DNA of 64,000 nucleotides, taken from NCBI RefSeq assembly GCF_002105535.1, contig NZ_CP015848.1, forward strand, positions 2,844,990 through 2,908,989, given 5' to 3'. A program made the translations under genes and the position numbers. Below are positions 1 to 9,255 of the stretch, piece by piece (position 1 is the stretch's first letter; every line of letters starts with the position of its first letter). This DNA comes from Magnetospirillum sp. ME-1 (lineage in GTDB: Bacteria; Pseudomonadota; Alphaproteobacteria; Rhodospirillales; Magnetospirillaceae). The notes beneath the pieces were generated by a model. It had not been told where the DNA came from. It made no database searches and was given only the letters and a program-made list of their open reading frames with translations.

Positions 1-1
1 G

Positions 2-274
2 ATCGCCGATTATTTCGCCGCCGGGCGGCTGGTCATTCCCCATCGCTGGAGCTTCGCGCCCGAGCAGCGTGACGCCTGGACCTTCATCGAGGACGAGGCC
101 GGCATGCGGCGCCGGTTGGCCGAGGCCAGCCTGGTCTGGGTGGTCCGCCTCGATCCCTGGATGAGCTCGGTCCTTGCCCCCCTGGTCGATGGGCTATGCC
201 TGCGGGAAAGCGGCGGCTATCTGCTGGTGCCCGTCGCCGGGGACCGTTTGCGCTGTACCCCCCTGGCGGGTTAG
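2..274 (+). CDS. 3' end of an unidentified protein (partial)
   Basis: An open frame enters from the left edge and ends at TAG 272-274, giving the last 90 residues of a protein whose start lies outside the window. The fragment is rich in Trp, Arg and Leu and ends in a short Gly/Val-rich segment; I recognise no domain. It converges on the radical SAM gene, with only six bases between the two stop codons. Codon use is like that of the neighbours, which supports it being real coding sequence. Function unknown. Confidence 0.55.
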   Translation: MADYFAAGRLVIPHRWSFAPEQRDAWTFIEDEAGMRRRLAEASLVWVVRLDPWMSSVLAPLVDGLCLRESGGYLLVPVAGDRLRCTPLAG

Positions 275-280
275 ACCGCC

Positions 281-1729
281 TTATTTCCGGCGGTTTCCGC
301 CCCGGATGGCGTGTCCCACCGACAATAGCTGGTTCCACCCCAGGACCATCACGTCGCGGGGGGTGAAGCGGATGGGCACGATCTTGCGCATGAACAGGTA
401 GTTCTTCACGACGAAGTGGATCAGGAAGAACCCCACGTTGCAGGGCAGCTTGCTGGCCGCCACCGCCAGATTGCGCAGGATGGGAAAGCGCACCGCCAGC
501 GGAGCGAGCTGGACCAGATTGACCTGCCGGCGCTTTTCCTCGGGCGTGAAGCAGGTCAGCAGCGAACCCTTCTGGGTCGAGACGTAATCCTCGGTCGAGG
601 CTTCGGGCAGCACGCCCTGGTCGCGGCAGTAATCGTGCAGCTCGGTCCCGGGAAACGGCGTGGCGATGGAAAAGCCGCAATAGGCCGGACGGCAGCGTAT
701 GGCCAGGTCCAAGGTGGCCAGATCGTCCTCGAGGCCGGTATTGGGGAAACCCAGGATACAATTGGTGTAGATGTTGACCCCGGCGGCATTGAAGGCGTCG
801 AAGGCTCCGATCAGCGCCTCGTCCTTCATCTCGCGGCGCAGAATCTCGCGGCGCACCTTGGGATTGGCCGCCTCGATGGACATGCAGACGGATTTGGCGC
901 CTGCCTGGCTGATGAGGCGGACCATGTCGTTGCTGATGGTGTTGGCCCGCAGCAGGCAATAGAACGGAATGCCGACTTCGCGGGGGAAGCGCTCGGCAAA
1001 TTCCTCCAGCCAGGGATCGACCTTGAGCACGAAGGTGTCGTCGGAGAAACGGATGTAGTCGGTGGGGTAGATTTCGGCGACCTTGCGCACTTCCTCGATC
1101 AGCGAACTGACCGAGCGCTTGCGGTACAGCTTGCCCAGGCCCCGGGTCAGATCGTTGTAGCCGGCGTTGAAGCAATAGGAGCAGCGGTAGGGGCACCCGC
1201 GAGAGGAATAGAACGACCGCAGCCGGAAGGCCCGCATGGCCGCCGACTTGTCGTAGACCAGGGCGCGGTCGATGAAGGGCAGGCTGTCCAGATCCTCGAC
1301 CAGCCGGCCGAGCGTCGCCGGAGTTTGGGCGGTGGCGATGTTGGGGATACCGTCCAGGGAGCGGCCGGCGGCCACCCGCTCCAGCACCTGGGGAAAGGCG
1401 AGGTCGCCTTCACCGCGGCAGATGGCGGTGATGCCCTCCTCCTCGGCCAGGGCGGGGATGAAGGTGGGGTGCGGCCCGCCCACCACGATGGGCAGGGTCT
1501 CGTTCTCGGCGCGCAGGGCCCGGACGACCCCCATCAGCGCGGCGTAATCGGTGGTCATCATGGACATGGCCACCAGATCGGGACGCTGTTGCCGCACGGC
1601 GTCCAGAGCAGTGGCGGCGGTCGCCAGATCGACGTTCCATCCTTCACGCCGGGCGATGGAGGCAAGCTGCATCACCCCCATGGGGTCGCCCTCGATGGTC
1701 AGGGTGCGGACGACAAACAGGACCTTCAT
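281..1729 (-). CDS. B12-binding-domain radical SAM protein
   Basis: A 482-residue protein. The N-terminal ~140 residues look like a Rossmann-type cobalamin-binding domain (VVGGPHPTF near 82-90). The radical SAM core follows with the [4Fe-4S] motif CxxxCxxC at Cys179, Cys183 and Cys186. Proteins with this architecture use S-adenosylmethionine, often with methylcobalamin, for methyl transfer or carbon-skeleton chemistry on lipids, sugars or natural products; the substrate here cannot be read from sequence. The start at 1729 is chosen because GAGGAAG lies just upstream and the protein then begins MKVLFVVRTL, like its family; a longer frame to 1810 exists but its extra residues are uninformative. 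It is divergent from a second protein of the same architecture. Confidence 0.85.
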   Translation of the reverse strand: MKVLFVVRTLTIEGDPMGVMQLASIARREGWNVDLATAATALDAVRQQRPDLVAMSMMTTDYAALMGVVRALRAENETLPIVVGGPHPTFIPALAEEEGITAICRGEGDLAFPQVLERVAAGRSLDGIPNIATAQTPATLGRLVEDLDSLPFIDRALVYDKSAAMRAFRLRSFYSSRGCPYRCSYCFNAGYNDLTRGLGKLYRKRSVSSLIEEVRKVAEIYPTDYIRFSDDTFVLKVDPWLEEFAERFPREVGIPFYCLLRANTISNDMVRLISQAGAKSVCMSIEAANPKVRREILRREMKDEALIGAFDAFNAAGVNIYTNCILGFPNTGLEDDLATLDLAIRCRPAYCGFSIATPFPGTELHDYCRDQGVLPEASTEDYVSTQKGSLLTCFTPEEKRRQVNLVQLAPLAVRFPILRNLAVAASKLPCNVGFFLIHFVVKNYLFMRKIVPIRFTPRDVMVLGWNQLLSVGHAIRGGNRRK

Positions 1730-1803
1730 GGCACTTCCTCGGCAGACGCCAGCAGGGGGCACCATAACCAACCCGGCGGCCGCAGAGAAGCGGCGTGACA
1801 TTC

Positions 1804-1833
1804 TTGACACTCATCTCCGCCACTCACTAGAAC
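1804..1833 (+). promoter_or_regulatory. candidate sigma-70 promoter for the rightward polysaccharide genes
   Basis: A perfect TTGACA (1804-1809) is followed after 18 bases by TAGAAC (1828-1833), a 4/6 match to the -10 consensus. It lies in the 130-bp divergent gap between two radical SAM genes and points toward the gene starting near 1862. Seen by eye only; no transcript evidence. Confidence 0.35.
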
Positions 1834-1861
1834 AACGAGTCTCCTCCAGCCGGTGCCGGTA

Positions 1862-3385
1862 ATGGCAATTCAGCGCGTCGTCATGATTTATCCCGAGCAG
1901 GGGTTTTCCGGGAATTATGTCCGGCACATCCCGCTGTCCCTGCTTTACGCCTCGGCCGGGGTGGTCAAGGCCGGCGTCCGCGTCCATATCCTCGATGCCC
2001 GTATCCATTCCGACTGGCGCCAGCGCCTGGCGCTGCTGCTGGCCGACGGGCCGGTCACCTGCGTCGGCGTGTCGGTGATGTCGGGGCGGCCCATCCGCAG
2101 CGCCATCGACATCAGCCGGGCGGTCAAGGCCATCGATCCGGCCGTGCCGGTGGTCTGGGGCGGCCCCCATGCCACCTTCTATCCCGAGAGCATCCTGGAC
2201 GGCGAGCCGGCCTGCGACTACGTGGTGTCGGGCTATGCCTCGGAAAGCTTCGCCCTGCTGGTCGAACGCCTGGGACAGGGCCGCACGCCCGAGGGCGTGG
2301 CGGGAATCTCGTGGCGCGAAGACGGCCGGGTCCGGCGCGAGCCGGCCAAGGACGACGCCTTCGAATACATGGATTACCGCGACATCCCCTATCACCTGAT
2401 CGAGGACTATTCCGTCTACGGCCAGCTGGATCAGGACCGGCGCATCTTCTCCATGTACAGTGCCCTGGGCTGCCCCTACAAATGCTCGTTCTGCAGTTCG
2501 CCCGCCCAGTATTCTACCATCAAGGGCAAGAAATGGGTGCCGCTGTCGGCCGCCGACGTGGTGGACCACATCGACTTCCTGGTGGGCAAGTACCAGGCCA
2601 ACTACATCTATTTCATCGATGACGACAGCTTTCCCAGCCTCGACCACGTGGGAGCGATCATCGACGAGATCAAACGGCGCGGACTGGCGGTGAAGCTGGG
2701 CTTCCGCGGGGCCCGCATCAACGAGATCAAGCGGATGAGCGACGAGTTCCTCACCCGCCTGGCCGAGGCGGGAACCGACATTCTGCATATCGGCGCCGAA
2801 AGCGGCTCGGACCGCATTCTCGGCCTGATCCGCAAGAACTGCACCGTCGACGACATCGTCGAATGCAACCGCAAGCTGGCCCGCCACCCGGAAATCACCG
2901 CCGCCTACAATTTCCTGATGGGGGTGCCGACCGAGACGCTGGACGAGCTGAAGCAGACCCGCGACCTGATGCTGACCCTGGTGGCCGACCACCCCTCCGC
3001 CCTGATCTTTCCGCCCAACAAGTTCCGGCCGCTGCCCGGCACCGAACTGTACGACCTGGCGCGCGAGAAATGGGGGTTCAGCATGCCGGCCAGCCTGCAG
3101 GAATGGGCGGATATCGAGGTCGAGGCCAACGCCCAGGAAGGATGGTACGAGCCCAGCATGGAGCGGTTCTTCAACCTGATGCTCATCTGCTCGTATTTCA
3201 TCGACAACAAGGTGATGCGGCTGACCTCGGGGCGGACGCTGTTCTTCAAGCTGGCCCGTCTGGCCAACGTGCTTTACCGGCCCATCGCCCTGTTCCGCCT
3301 GCGCCGGGGGCTGACCTTCGGGCTGGTGGAATACCCGCTCTACCGGTTCGCCACCTGGTTTCTCGCCCGCGGCAAAGGGGGCTGA
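1862..3385 (+). CDS. B12-binding-domain radical SAM protein
   Basis: A 507-residue protein with a cobalamin-binding-like N-terminal domain (VVWGGPHATFYPES around 98-110) and a radical SAM core with CxxxCxxC at Cys204, Cys208 and Cys211. It has the same layout as its divergent neighbour but is only distantly similar, so the pair are paralogous in architecture rather than a recent duplication. The start is uncertain: a GTG at 1853 and this ATG at 1862 are in frame, and neither has a strong ribosome-binding site. The stop is six bases before asnB, so the two are probably co-transcribed. Expected to modify a lipid, sugar or small molecule by SAM-dependent radical chemistry; the substrate is unknown. 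Confidence 0.85.
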   Translation: MAIQRVVMIYPEQGFSGNYVRHIPLSLLYASAGVVKAGVRVHILDARIHSDWRQRLALLLADGPVTCVGVSVMSGRPIRSAIDISRAVKAIDPAVPVVWGGPHATFYPESILDGEPACDYVVSGYASESFALLVERLGQGRTPEGVAGISWREDGRVRREPAKDDAFEYMDYRDIPYHLIEDYSVYGQLDQDRRIFSMYSALGCPYKCSFCSSPAQYSTIKGKKWVPLSAADVVDHIDFLVGKYQANYIYFIDDDSFPSLDHVGAIIDEIKRRGLAVKLGFRGARINEIKRMSDEFLTRLAEAGTDILHIGAESGSDRILGLIRKNCTVDDIVECNRKLARHPEITAAYNFLMGVPTETLDELKQTRDLMLTLVADHPSALIFPPNKFRPLPGTELYDLAREKWGFSMPASLQEWADIEVEANAQEGWYEPSMERFFNLMLICSYFIDNKVMRLTSGRTLFFKLARLANVLYRPIALFRLRRGLTFGLVEYPLYRFATWFLARGKGG

Positions 3386-3391
3386 ACGCCC

Positions 3392-5257
3392 ATGTGCGGC
3401 ATCGCGGGCCTGATCGGTGACGCTTCCCCCGGTGCCGCCCAACGGTTGGACTCCATGGTCGCCGCTCTCGTCCATCGCGGTCCCGACGGCGGCGGATGCT
3501 GGAATGACGGAGACGTTCATCTCGGCCACCGGCGCCTGGCGGTCATCGACCTGGCCGCCGCCGCCGCCCAGCCCATGGTGGGGCCGCGGGGGCTGGTCAT
3601 CGTCTTCAACGGCGAAATCTACAACCACCATGACCTGCGCCGCGAGCTGGAGGGGCGGGGGCGGACGTTCCGCACCCAGTCCGACACCGAGGTGCTGCTT
3701 GCCGCCTGGGAGGCCTGGGGCGAGGACTGTCTCGGCCGGCTGGTGGGCATGTTCGCCTTCGCCCTCTGGGACCCCACGGCGCGCCGGCTGTTCATGGTTC
3801 GCGACCGGCTGGGCAAGAAGCCGCTCTACTTTACCCGGCAAGGGGACATGCTGGCCTTCGCCTCCGAGCCGAAGGCGCTGCTGGCGGTCGAGTCCGTCCG
3901 GGCGGCGGCGACGCTCGATCTTCAGGCCCTGTCCGATTTCCTGTCGCTGGGCTATGTGCTGTCGCCCAAGAGCATTCACGCCAATATCCGCCAGCTTCCC
4001 CCCGCCCACGCCGCCCGCTTCGACCCGTCCACGGGACGGCTGGAGACTTGGGAATACTGGCGTCTGGCCGATCACGTGCAGGACGGGCGTATTCCCTATG
4101 ACGCCAAGGCGCGGGAGCGGTTCTCCGAGCTGCTGGCCCAGGCGGTCCAGGACCGCCTGCAGGCCGACGTGCCCTTGGGGGTCTTCCTGTCGGGCGGGCT
4201 GGATTCGGCGGCGGTGGCGGCCATGGCGGCGACTTCCGGGGCGCGGATCAGGGCCTTCACGGTGGGCTTCGACGCCCAAAGCTTCGATGAACGGCCCTTC
4301 GCCCGCCAAACCGCTTCCCATCTGGGACTCGATCTCGAGGAGCTTCCCGTGGACCCGGGGGCCGATGTGGATCTGGCGCGTCTGGTGGCCCAGTGCGACG
4401 ATCCGTTCTCCGACACCTCGGCCCTGGCCTGCTGGCACCTCAACCGCGCCGCCCGCGGGCGGGTTACGGTGGCGCTGTCCGGCGACGGCGCCGACGAGAT
4501 TTTGGCGGGTTATCCCACCTATCGCGCCGACCGGGTGGCCCGGCTGTGGAACCGGGTTCCCGCCCCGGTGAACCGGGCGCTGCTGGCATTGGTTCGGCGC
4601 GGGCTGCGGCCCAGCTATCGCAAGGTCAGCTTCGATTACAAGGCCCGCCAGTTCCTGGGTGGCCATGGCCTCGACGCCGCCAGGGCCCATTACTGGTGGC
4701 GGGTGGTGTTCTCGGATGAGGAGAAGCGCCGGCTGCTGTCGCCCGAAATCCTGGACGCCCTTGGGGATTACGATCCGTTCGAGACCTTCGCCGGGCATTT
4801 CCGGGCGGTGCCGCAAGCCTCGTTCCTCGATCGCTCGCTGTATGTCGATATCAAGACGTGGCTGGCCGACGACATCCTGGTCAAGGCTGACCGGACCAGC
4901 ATGGCCTTCGGGCTGGAGGTGCGTTCGCCCTTTCTCGACCACCGGCTGGTGGAATTCGCCGCGCGCCTTGATGAGGCGGCGAAGATGAACTTCCGCCGCC
5001 AGAAGGTCATCTTGCGCGATGCCATGGCGAAAATTCTGCCGTCGGCGACATTGAAGCGGCGCAAGCAGGGATTTAATTCTCCGACCAGCCAGTTTTCGGC
5101 GCTGCATCCGCCACGACTTGGTGCTAATTCATTATTCCGTGATGATTTCCGGCTGGACCCGGCCGTCGAAGACGTCACGTTCAAGGCTTTTTCTCTGCGC
5201 GTCCTGGGCCAATGGTTCGAGAATCACCCTCCAATTCCCTGGAAAGGCTGCCAATGA
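3392..5257 (+). CDS. asnB: asparagine synthase (glutamine-hydrolysing) family amidotransferase
   Basis: A 621-residue protein beginning MCGIAGLIGD. Cys2 is the class II glutaminase nucleophile after Met removal. The glutaminase domain covers about 1-200, and an ATP pyrophosphatase domain follows with the PP-loop SGGLDS at 267-272. The enzyme family moves ammonia from glutamine to a carboxylate activated as an acyl-adenylate: aspartate in the canonical case, but sugar uronates or other surface-polymer carboxylates in many capsule loci. Its place between a radical SAM gene and a glycosyltransferase (four-base overlap with the latter) favours a role in modifying the polysaccharide, by inference. 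A second homologue lies at 32 kb. Confidence 0.9.
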   Translation: MCGIAGLIGDASPGAAQRLDSMVAALVHRGPDGGGCWNDGDVHLGHRRLAVIDLAAAAAQPMVGPRGLVIVFNGEIYNHHDLRRELEGRGRTFRTQSDTEVLLAAWEAWGEDCLGRLVGMFAFALWDPTARRLFMVRDRLGKKPLYFTRQGDMLAFASEPKALLAVESVRAAATLDLQALSDFLSLGYVLSPKSIHANIRQLPPAHAARFDPSTGRLETWEYWRLADHVQDGRIPYDAKARERFSELLAQAVQDRLQADVPLGVFLSGGLDSAAVAAMAATSGARIRAFTVGFDAQSFDERPFARQTASHLGLDLEELPVDPGADVDLARLVAQCDDPFSDTSALACWHLNRAARGRVTVALSGDGADEILAGYPTYRADRVARLWNRVPAPVNRALLALVRRGLRPSYRKVSFDYKARQFLGGHGLDAARAHYWWRVVFSDEEKRRLLSPEILDALGDYDPFETFAGHFRAVPQASFLDRSLYVDIKTWLADDILVKADRTSMAFGLEVRSPFLDHRLVEFAARLDEAAKMNFRRQKVILRDAMAKILPSATLKRRKQGFNSPTSQFSALHPPRLGANSLFRDDFRLDPAVEDVTFKAFSLRVLGQWFENHPPIPWKGCQ

Positions 5258-6159
5258 CACAACCGGATGCCGATCCGTCGCCGGGCCTCAGCTACCTTAT
5301 TCCCGCCTATAACGAGGAACACTCGATCGGCACGACGATCGAGCGGCTGAAATCCATTCTGTCGACGCTGGACATGCCGTGGGAGATTGTCATCATCAAT
5401 GACGGATCGCGCGACGGCACCCTGGCGGCGGCCCAGGCGCACGACGGCGTGCGGGTGGTCAGCCACCCCACCAATATCGGCTATGGAAGCGCCCTGAAGG
5501 CCGGCATCTGCGCCGCCCGCCACCAGTGGATCGGCATCGTCGATGCCGACGACACCTACGACATCGAGCAGATTCCCACCCTGGTCGAACAGATGCGGGC
5601 CGGATTCGACATGGTGGTCGCCGCCCGCAGCAACGTGCTGGATCTGGACCGGCCGGTGAAGCGGCAATTCCGGCGGCTGCTGATCGCCTTCCTCAACCTG
5701 GTGATCGGGGCGCGCATCGAGGATCCCAACAGCGGATTCCGCATCTTCACCCGCGACCTTGCGATGACCTTCTTTCCCTTCCTGTGCAACACCTTCTCGT
5801 TCACCACTTCGCTGACCGTCTTCGCCTTGGGTGAGCGCTATTTCGTCAAATACGTTCCGCTGCCCTATTTCAAGCGCAGCGGCAAGAGCAAGGTCCGCCA
5901 CTTCCGCGATTCCCTGCGGATGATGCAACTGGTGCTGCAGGGCATCACCTTCTTCAATCCCATCAAGTTCTACCTGATGATGGTGGTCGGGCTGCTGGTA
6001 GGGTTCCTGGTGCCGTCGGCGATCCTGCTGTCCCAGGGGGCCGGCCCCCTGGCCGCCCTGTGGTTCGGGTTCGGGGCGGTATCCGCGCTGATGATCGGGC
6101 TGGGCGTTCTGGGCGACATCATCCGCATCTCCGCCATCGGCCGCGACAAGAGGGGGTAG
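5254..6159 (+). CDS. family 2 glycosyltransferase, DPM1/GtrB-like, membrane-anchored
   Basis: A 301-residue protein. The GT-A domain starts with LSYLIPAYNEEHSIG; DADDTYD (the DxD-type nucleotide-sugar and metal site) lies near residue 95. Two hydrophobic segments at the C-terminus (roughly 230-255 and 265-290) anchor it to the inner membrane. Family members transfer a sugar from a nucleotide donor to polyprenyl phosphate on the cytoplasmic face. The ATG at 5254 overlaps the asnB stop (ATGA) and is preceded by GGAAAGG; the frame extends further upstream but lacks family similarity there. Donor and acceptor are not deducible. Confidence 0.85.
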   Translation: MTQPDADPSPGLSYLIPAYNEEHSIGTTIERLKSILSTLDMPWEIVIINDGSRDGTLAAAQAHDGVRVVSHPTNIGYGSALKAGICAARHQWIGIVDADDTYDIEQIPTLVEQMRAGFDMVVAARSNVLDLDRPVKRQFRRLLIAFLNLVIGARIEDPNSGFRIFTRDLAMTFFPFLCNTFSFTTSLTVFALGERYFVKYVPLPYFKRSGKSKVRHFRDSLRMMQLVLQGITFFNPIKFYLMMVVGLLVGFLVPSAILLSQGAGPLAALWFGFGAVSALMIGLGVLGDIIRISAIGRDKRG

Positions 6160-6161
6160 GG

Positions 6162-7346
6162 ATGGAGCGGGCGAAGAGGTGCGGCGAGGGGCTGGCCCTG
6201 GGGTTGTTTCTGGTCGGCGTGCTGCTCATCACCATGGTGCGCGGCGAACTGCGCGACGTGATGGGGTCGGCGCTCGCCGGACAGTACGACTATTCCGGTC
6301 AGTGCCTGGTGTGCCAGCGGACGACCGCCTGGGCGTTCTGGATGGTGCATGCCGGTCTTAAGGCCATTTCCAACCTCTTCTTCCTCGATCCCGGTTTCGG
6401 CCCACTGGCGGTCGCCAGTCCGTGGGGCTATGCGCCGGCGACGGAGAACCGGGACGCCGCAATCTGGCTGTTCAGCATCTTCGGCGCCCGTCTGCTGATG
6501 GCCCTTCCCCTGTACCTGCTGGTCCGGCGGCTGTTTGCGTCGCCGTTTGCGCGGCTGGCCTGCGTCGTGCTGCTGCTGTGCATTCTCGGCGGCTGGCCGG
6601 CGGCGGTGGTCAACGCCGTCTTCACCTTCGGCAAGCTGTTCGCCGACTGGCCGCCGGCCTACTACAATTTCTCCCAGCCCATGCTGGCCTTCGACTGGGC
6701 GGCGGTGGGCTTCATTCCGCTGCTGGTGCTGGTCCTCGATTCCCGCGAGCGGGTGGCGTTCCACCAGGTGGCGCTTCTGGCCGCCTTCGGCCAGTCGATG
6801 ATGGACCATCTCGGCTTCATCACCGGCGTGACGGCCGCCCTGCTTACCCTGGTCCGGGGGCAGGGGATGAAACGCGCGGCGTTGCATGTGGCGGTGGCCG
6901 GTCTCTGCTCGGTGGCGGTGCTGGCGGTGATCGGCCTCAAGGGCGGGCTGACCATGGAGCGCATCGGCATGGAGCAGGCGGTGGCGGCGGCCGGTCCCAT
7001 GGAGAAGATCCGGGCCTATTTCGGGTTCTGGTGGGAGGTGCAGGCCAAGTACAATTTCCAGTGGCTGAACCTGACCATCGCCAATTTCATTTCGCTCGCG
7101 GCGCCGGCCCTGGCCGGAGGTGTGCTGCTCGGCCTTCTGGTCCCGGCGCGGGGCGAGCCGGCCGAGGCGCGCGGGCGGCTGGCGGCCGTGCTGGGGTGCT
7201 GCACCGCGGCGATCGTCATGACGCTGCTCATCGGCATGTTCAAGAGCGGCTACGGATCGGACATGGGCCGGCAGGTCATTCCCTTCCTGATGATGGCCAG
7301 CCTGTGGCTGGCGGTCGGCCTGCGCGACCGCCGCGCGGGGCGCTAA
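6162..7346 (+). CDS. polytopic inner-membrane protein of unknown function
   Basis: A 394-residue protein with about nine or ten hydrophobic segments spread over its whole length, the first at residues 10-27. I recognise no named family. It starts three bases after the preceding glycosyltransferase stop, with the stop-proximal AGGGGG as ribosome-binding site. Coupling to a polyprenyl-phosphate-type glycosyltransferase suggests a partner that uses the lipid-linked sugar (a GT-C type transferase or a flippase), as in GtrA/GtrB/GtrC-type systems. That is inference from position only; a Wzy-type polymerase is an alternative. Confidence 0.7.
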   Translation: MERAKRCGEGLALGLFLVGVLLITMVRGELRDVMGSALAGQYDYSGQCLVCQRTTAWAFWMVHAGLKAISNLFFLDPGFGPLAVASPWGYAPATENRDAAIWLFSIFGARLLMALPLYLLVRRLFASPFARLACVVLLLCILGGWPAAVVNAVFTFGKLFADWPPAYYNFSQPMLAFDWAAVGFIPLLVLVLDSRERVAFHQVALLAAFGQSMMDHLGFITGVTAALLTLVRGQGMKRAALHVAVAGLCSVAVLAVIGLKGGLTMERIGMEQAVAAAGPMEKIRAYFGFWWEVQAKYNFQWLNLTIANFISLAAPALAGGVLLGLLVPARGEPAEARGRLAAVLGCCTAAIVMTLLIGMFKSGYGSDMGRQVIPFLMMASLWLAVGLRDRRAGR

Positions 7347-7415
7347 AGCCTTTTCGCTTGGGATTGAAGGGGTGATCTGCTAACAAGCCTCCCATCCAGG
7401 GCATGGGCACGGGTC

Positions 7416-8036
7416 ATGACTTTTCCCGAACGGGCATTCAGCAGCATCGTCGATTTTCGCGACGCTTATGCCGACCAGATGGTGGCGGCCTTGCGGTCGG
7501 TGAAGGGTGACGCGCTGGAGGCGGCGCAGGCGTTGCTGGCCGATACCCTTCGTCGCGACGGGAACGTCTTCTCCTGTGGCAATGGTGGTTCGGCGGCCAT
7601 CGCCAATCACCTGGTTTGCGACCATTCCCGTGGCGTTTCCTGCGATACCGGCCTGCGGCCCCGCATCCACAGCCTGTCCGCCACCGTCGAGGTGCTGACC
7701 GCCATCGCCAACGACATCGAGTATGCCGAGGTGTTCTCCGAGCAGCTGCGCCTGCTGGGGCGGCCCGGCGACGTCCTGATCACCATCAGCTCGTCGGGCG
7801 ATTCCGAGAATGTCACCCGCGCGGTGCAGCGGGCCAAGGACATGGGTATCGCCACCATCGCCATGACCGGTTTCGGCGGCGGCCGCACCGCCCGTCTGGC
7901 CGACGTCAACCTGCACGTCGCCGCCGATAATTACGGCGTCGTCGAGGATGTGCACCAGTCGCTGATGCACATGCTGGCCCAGTTCGTCCGTCAAAGCCAT
8001 ATGCCGCCCGATCTGGTCGCGGCGCGAAAATTCTGA
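7416..8036 (+). CDS. gmhA: phosphoheptose isomerase-type SIS protein
   Basis: A 206-residue protein with a single sugar-isomerase (SIS) fold. It carries CGNGGSAA at 54-61 and SSSGDSEN at 125-132, the phosphosugar-binding loops of GmhA. GmhA converts sedoheptulose 7-phosphate to D-glycero-D-manno-heptose 7-phosphate, the first step to nucleotide-activated heptose. gmhB is in the same locus at 22.7 kb, but no HldE/HldA or HldD was found in this window. The start follows a 69-bp gap after the membrane protein. Related DiaA-type SIS proteins are an alternative, less likely given the sugar context. Confidence 0.85.
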   Translation: MTFPERAFSSIVDFRDAYADQMVAALRSVKGDALEAAQALLADTLRRDGNVFSCGNGGSAAIANHLVCDHSRGVSCDTGLRPRIHSLSATVEVLTAIANDIEYAEVFSEQLRLLGRPGDVLITISSSGDSENVTRAVQRAKDMGIATIAMTGFGGGRTARLADVNLHVAADNYGVVEDVHQSLMHMLAQFVRQSHMPPDLVAARKF

Positions 8037-8040
8037 CGCC

Positions 8041-9255
8041 ATGTCCCGCCAGGACGATGCCGGCCGCTCGGTCCTGATTCTCACCCAGCCGCCCTATGAA
8101 GGCGGCGTTCCCGCCAAGACCCGCATTCTGTGCCGTTACCTGCGCGACCGGGGCCATCGGGTGAGCGTGGCCTGGTACGCCACGTTCGGCCATCAGGCGG
8201 ATATCAATGTCCCGCTTTGGCGGATGCCGGCGGGATTGCGTCCTGGCGTGCGCGAGATGGAATGTTTCGGCGACTTCCCCGGCGTGGCGGTGGGGTGCCT
8301 GTTCCCCGAGCTGGAGGCTCCCTATTATCTGCCCGGCCGTCACTGGCGGCGGCTGATCGCCGCCCATGACCGCCACATCGCCGTGGGCGGCCCGCCCTTG
8401 GTCGGCCACCTGCTGGCAGCGACCGGAACGCCCGGCCTGCTGTGGTGCGCCAGCGACGTGGTCGCCGATCGCCGCGACCGGGTGGCGGCCATGGGGCCGG
8501 CGCGGCGTCTGATCCATGACGTGGTCACCCTGCCCTGGGTACTGCGCCAGCAGGCCCATACCCTGGCATCGCTTCCCCGGGTCCTGGGGGTCAGCCGCTA
8601 TACGGTCGAGCGGCTGGCGGCCCATGGCTGTCCCGCCGGACATCTCGACCGTCTGCCGATTCCGGTGGATACCGATCTCTTCAGGCCTTCGACATCGCCC
8701 GCTCCGCCGGCCGTGCTGGGCTTTGCCGCCCGCTTCGAGGACCCGCGCAAGAATATCGGTCTGGCCTTCGAGGCCCTGGCCCTGCTGCGGCGCAACGGTA
8801 TGGACGCCCGCCTGCGGCTGGCGGGCGCGGAGCCTTCGCGGGAGACCCTGGGACGGGTGGCCGCCCTTGGACTGGAGGGGGCCGTCGATTTCCTCGGCGA
8901 GATCGCCCACGACCAATTGGCCGCCTTCTACCAGAATCTTGACCTGTTCGTGCTGCCGTCGCACCAGGAGGGGCTGTGCATCGCCGGGCTGGAAGCCATG
9001 GCGTCGGGGGTGCCGGTGATCTCAACCCGCTGCGGCGGGCCGGAGGATTATGTCCGGGACGGCGAAACCGGCTTTCTGGTGGAGGCCGCGCCCGCCGCCC
9101 TGGCCGGCGCCCTGGCGCGGGTGGCAGGGGACCGCGCCTTGCGGCGGATTCTGTCCGCAGGCGCCCGGCGGGTGGCCGAGGCGGAATTCTCCCTTGCCGC
9201 CTTCGGTTCCGGCCTCGCCCGCGCCTGGACTTCGGTGTGGGGGGACGCGCCGTGA
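8041..9255 (+). CDS. family 4 (GT-B) glycosyltransferase
   Basis: A 404-residue protein. The C-terminal GT-B half has VLGFAARFEDPRKN (near 220) and HQEGLCIAGLEAMASGVPV (from about 307), the E-x7-E donor-binding signature. The N-terminal half lacks membrane spans, so it is expected to act at the cytoplasmic face of the inner membrane. It starts four bases after gmhA and overlaps the next glycosyltransferase by GTGA, so the genes are translated together. The sugar donor cannot be assigned. Confidence 0.85.
   Translation: MSRQDDAGRSVLILTQPPYEGGVPAKTRILCRYLRDRGHRVSVAWYATFGHQADINVPLWRMPAGLRPGVREMECFGDFPGVAVGCLFPELEAPYYLPGRHWRRLIAAHDRHIAVGGPPLVGHLLAATGTPGLLWCASDVVADRRDRVAAMGPARRLIHDVVTLPWVLRQQAHTLASLPRVLGVSRYTVERLAAHGCPAGHLDRLPIPVDTDLFRPSTSPAPPAVLGFAARFEDPRKNIGLAFEALALLRRNGMDARLRLAGAEPSRETLGRVAALGLEGAVDFLGEIAHDQLAAFYQNLDLFVLPSHQEGLCIAGLEAMASGVPVISTRCGGPEDYVRDGETGFLVEAAPAALAGALARVAGDRALRRILSAGARRVAEAEFSLAAFGSGLARAWTSVWGDAP

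Noticed and set aside
1811..5107. A very long minus-strand open frame (about 1100 codons) antisense to a radical SAM gene and asnB
   Set aside because: Its residues are Gly/His/Gln/Arg-rich with no domain, and it is a third-position GC shadow of two clearly identified genes on the other strand.
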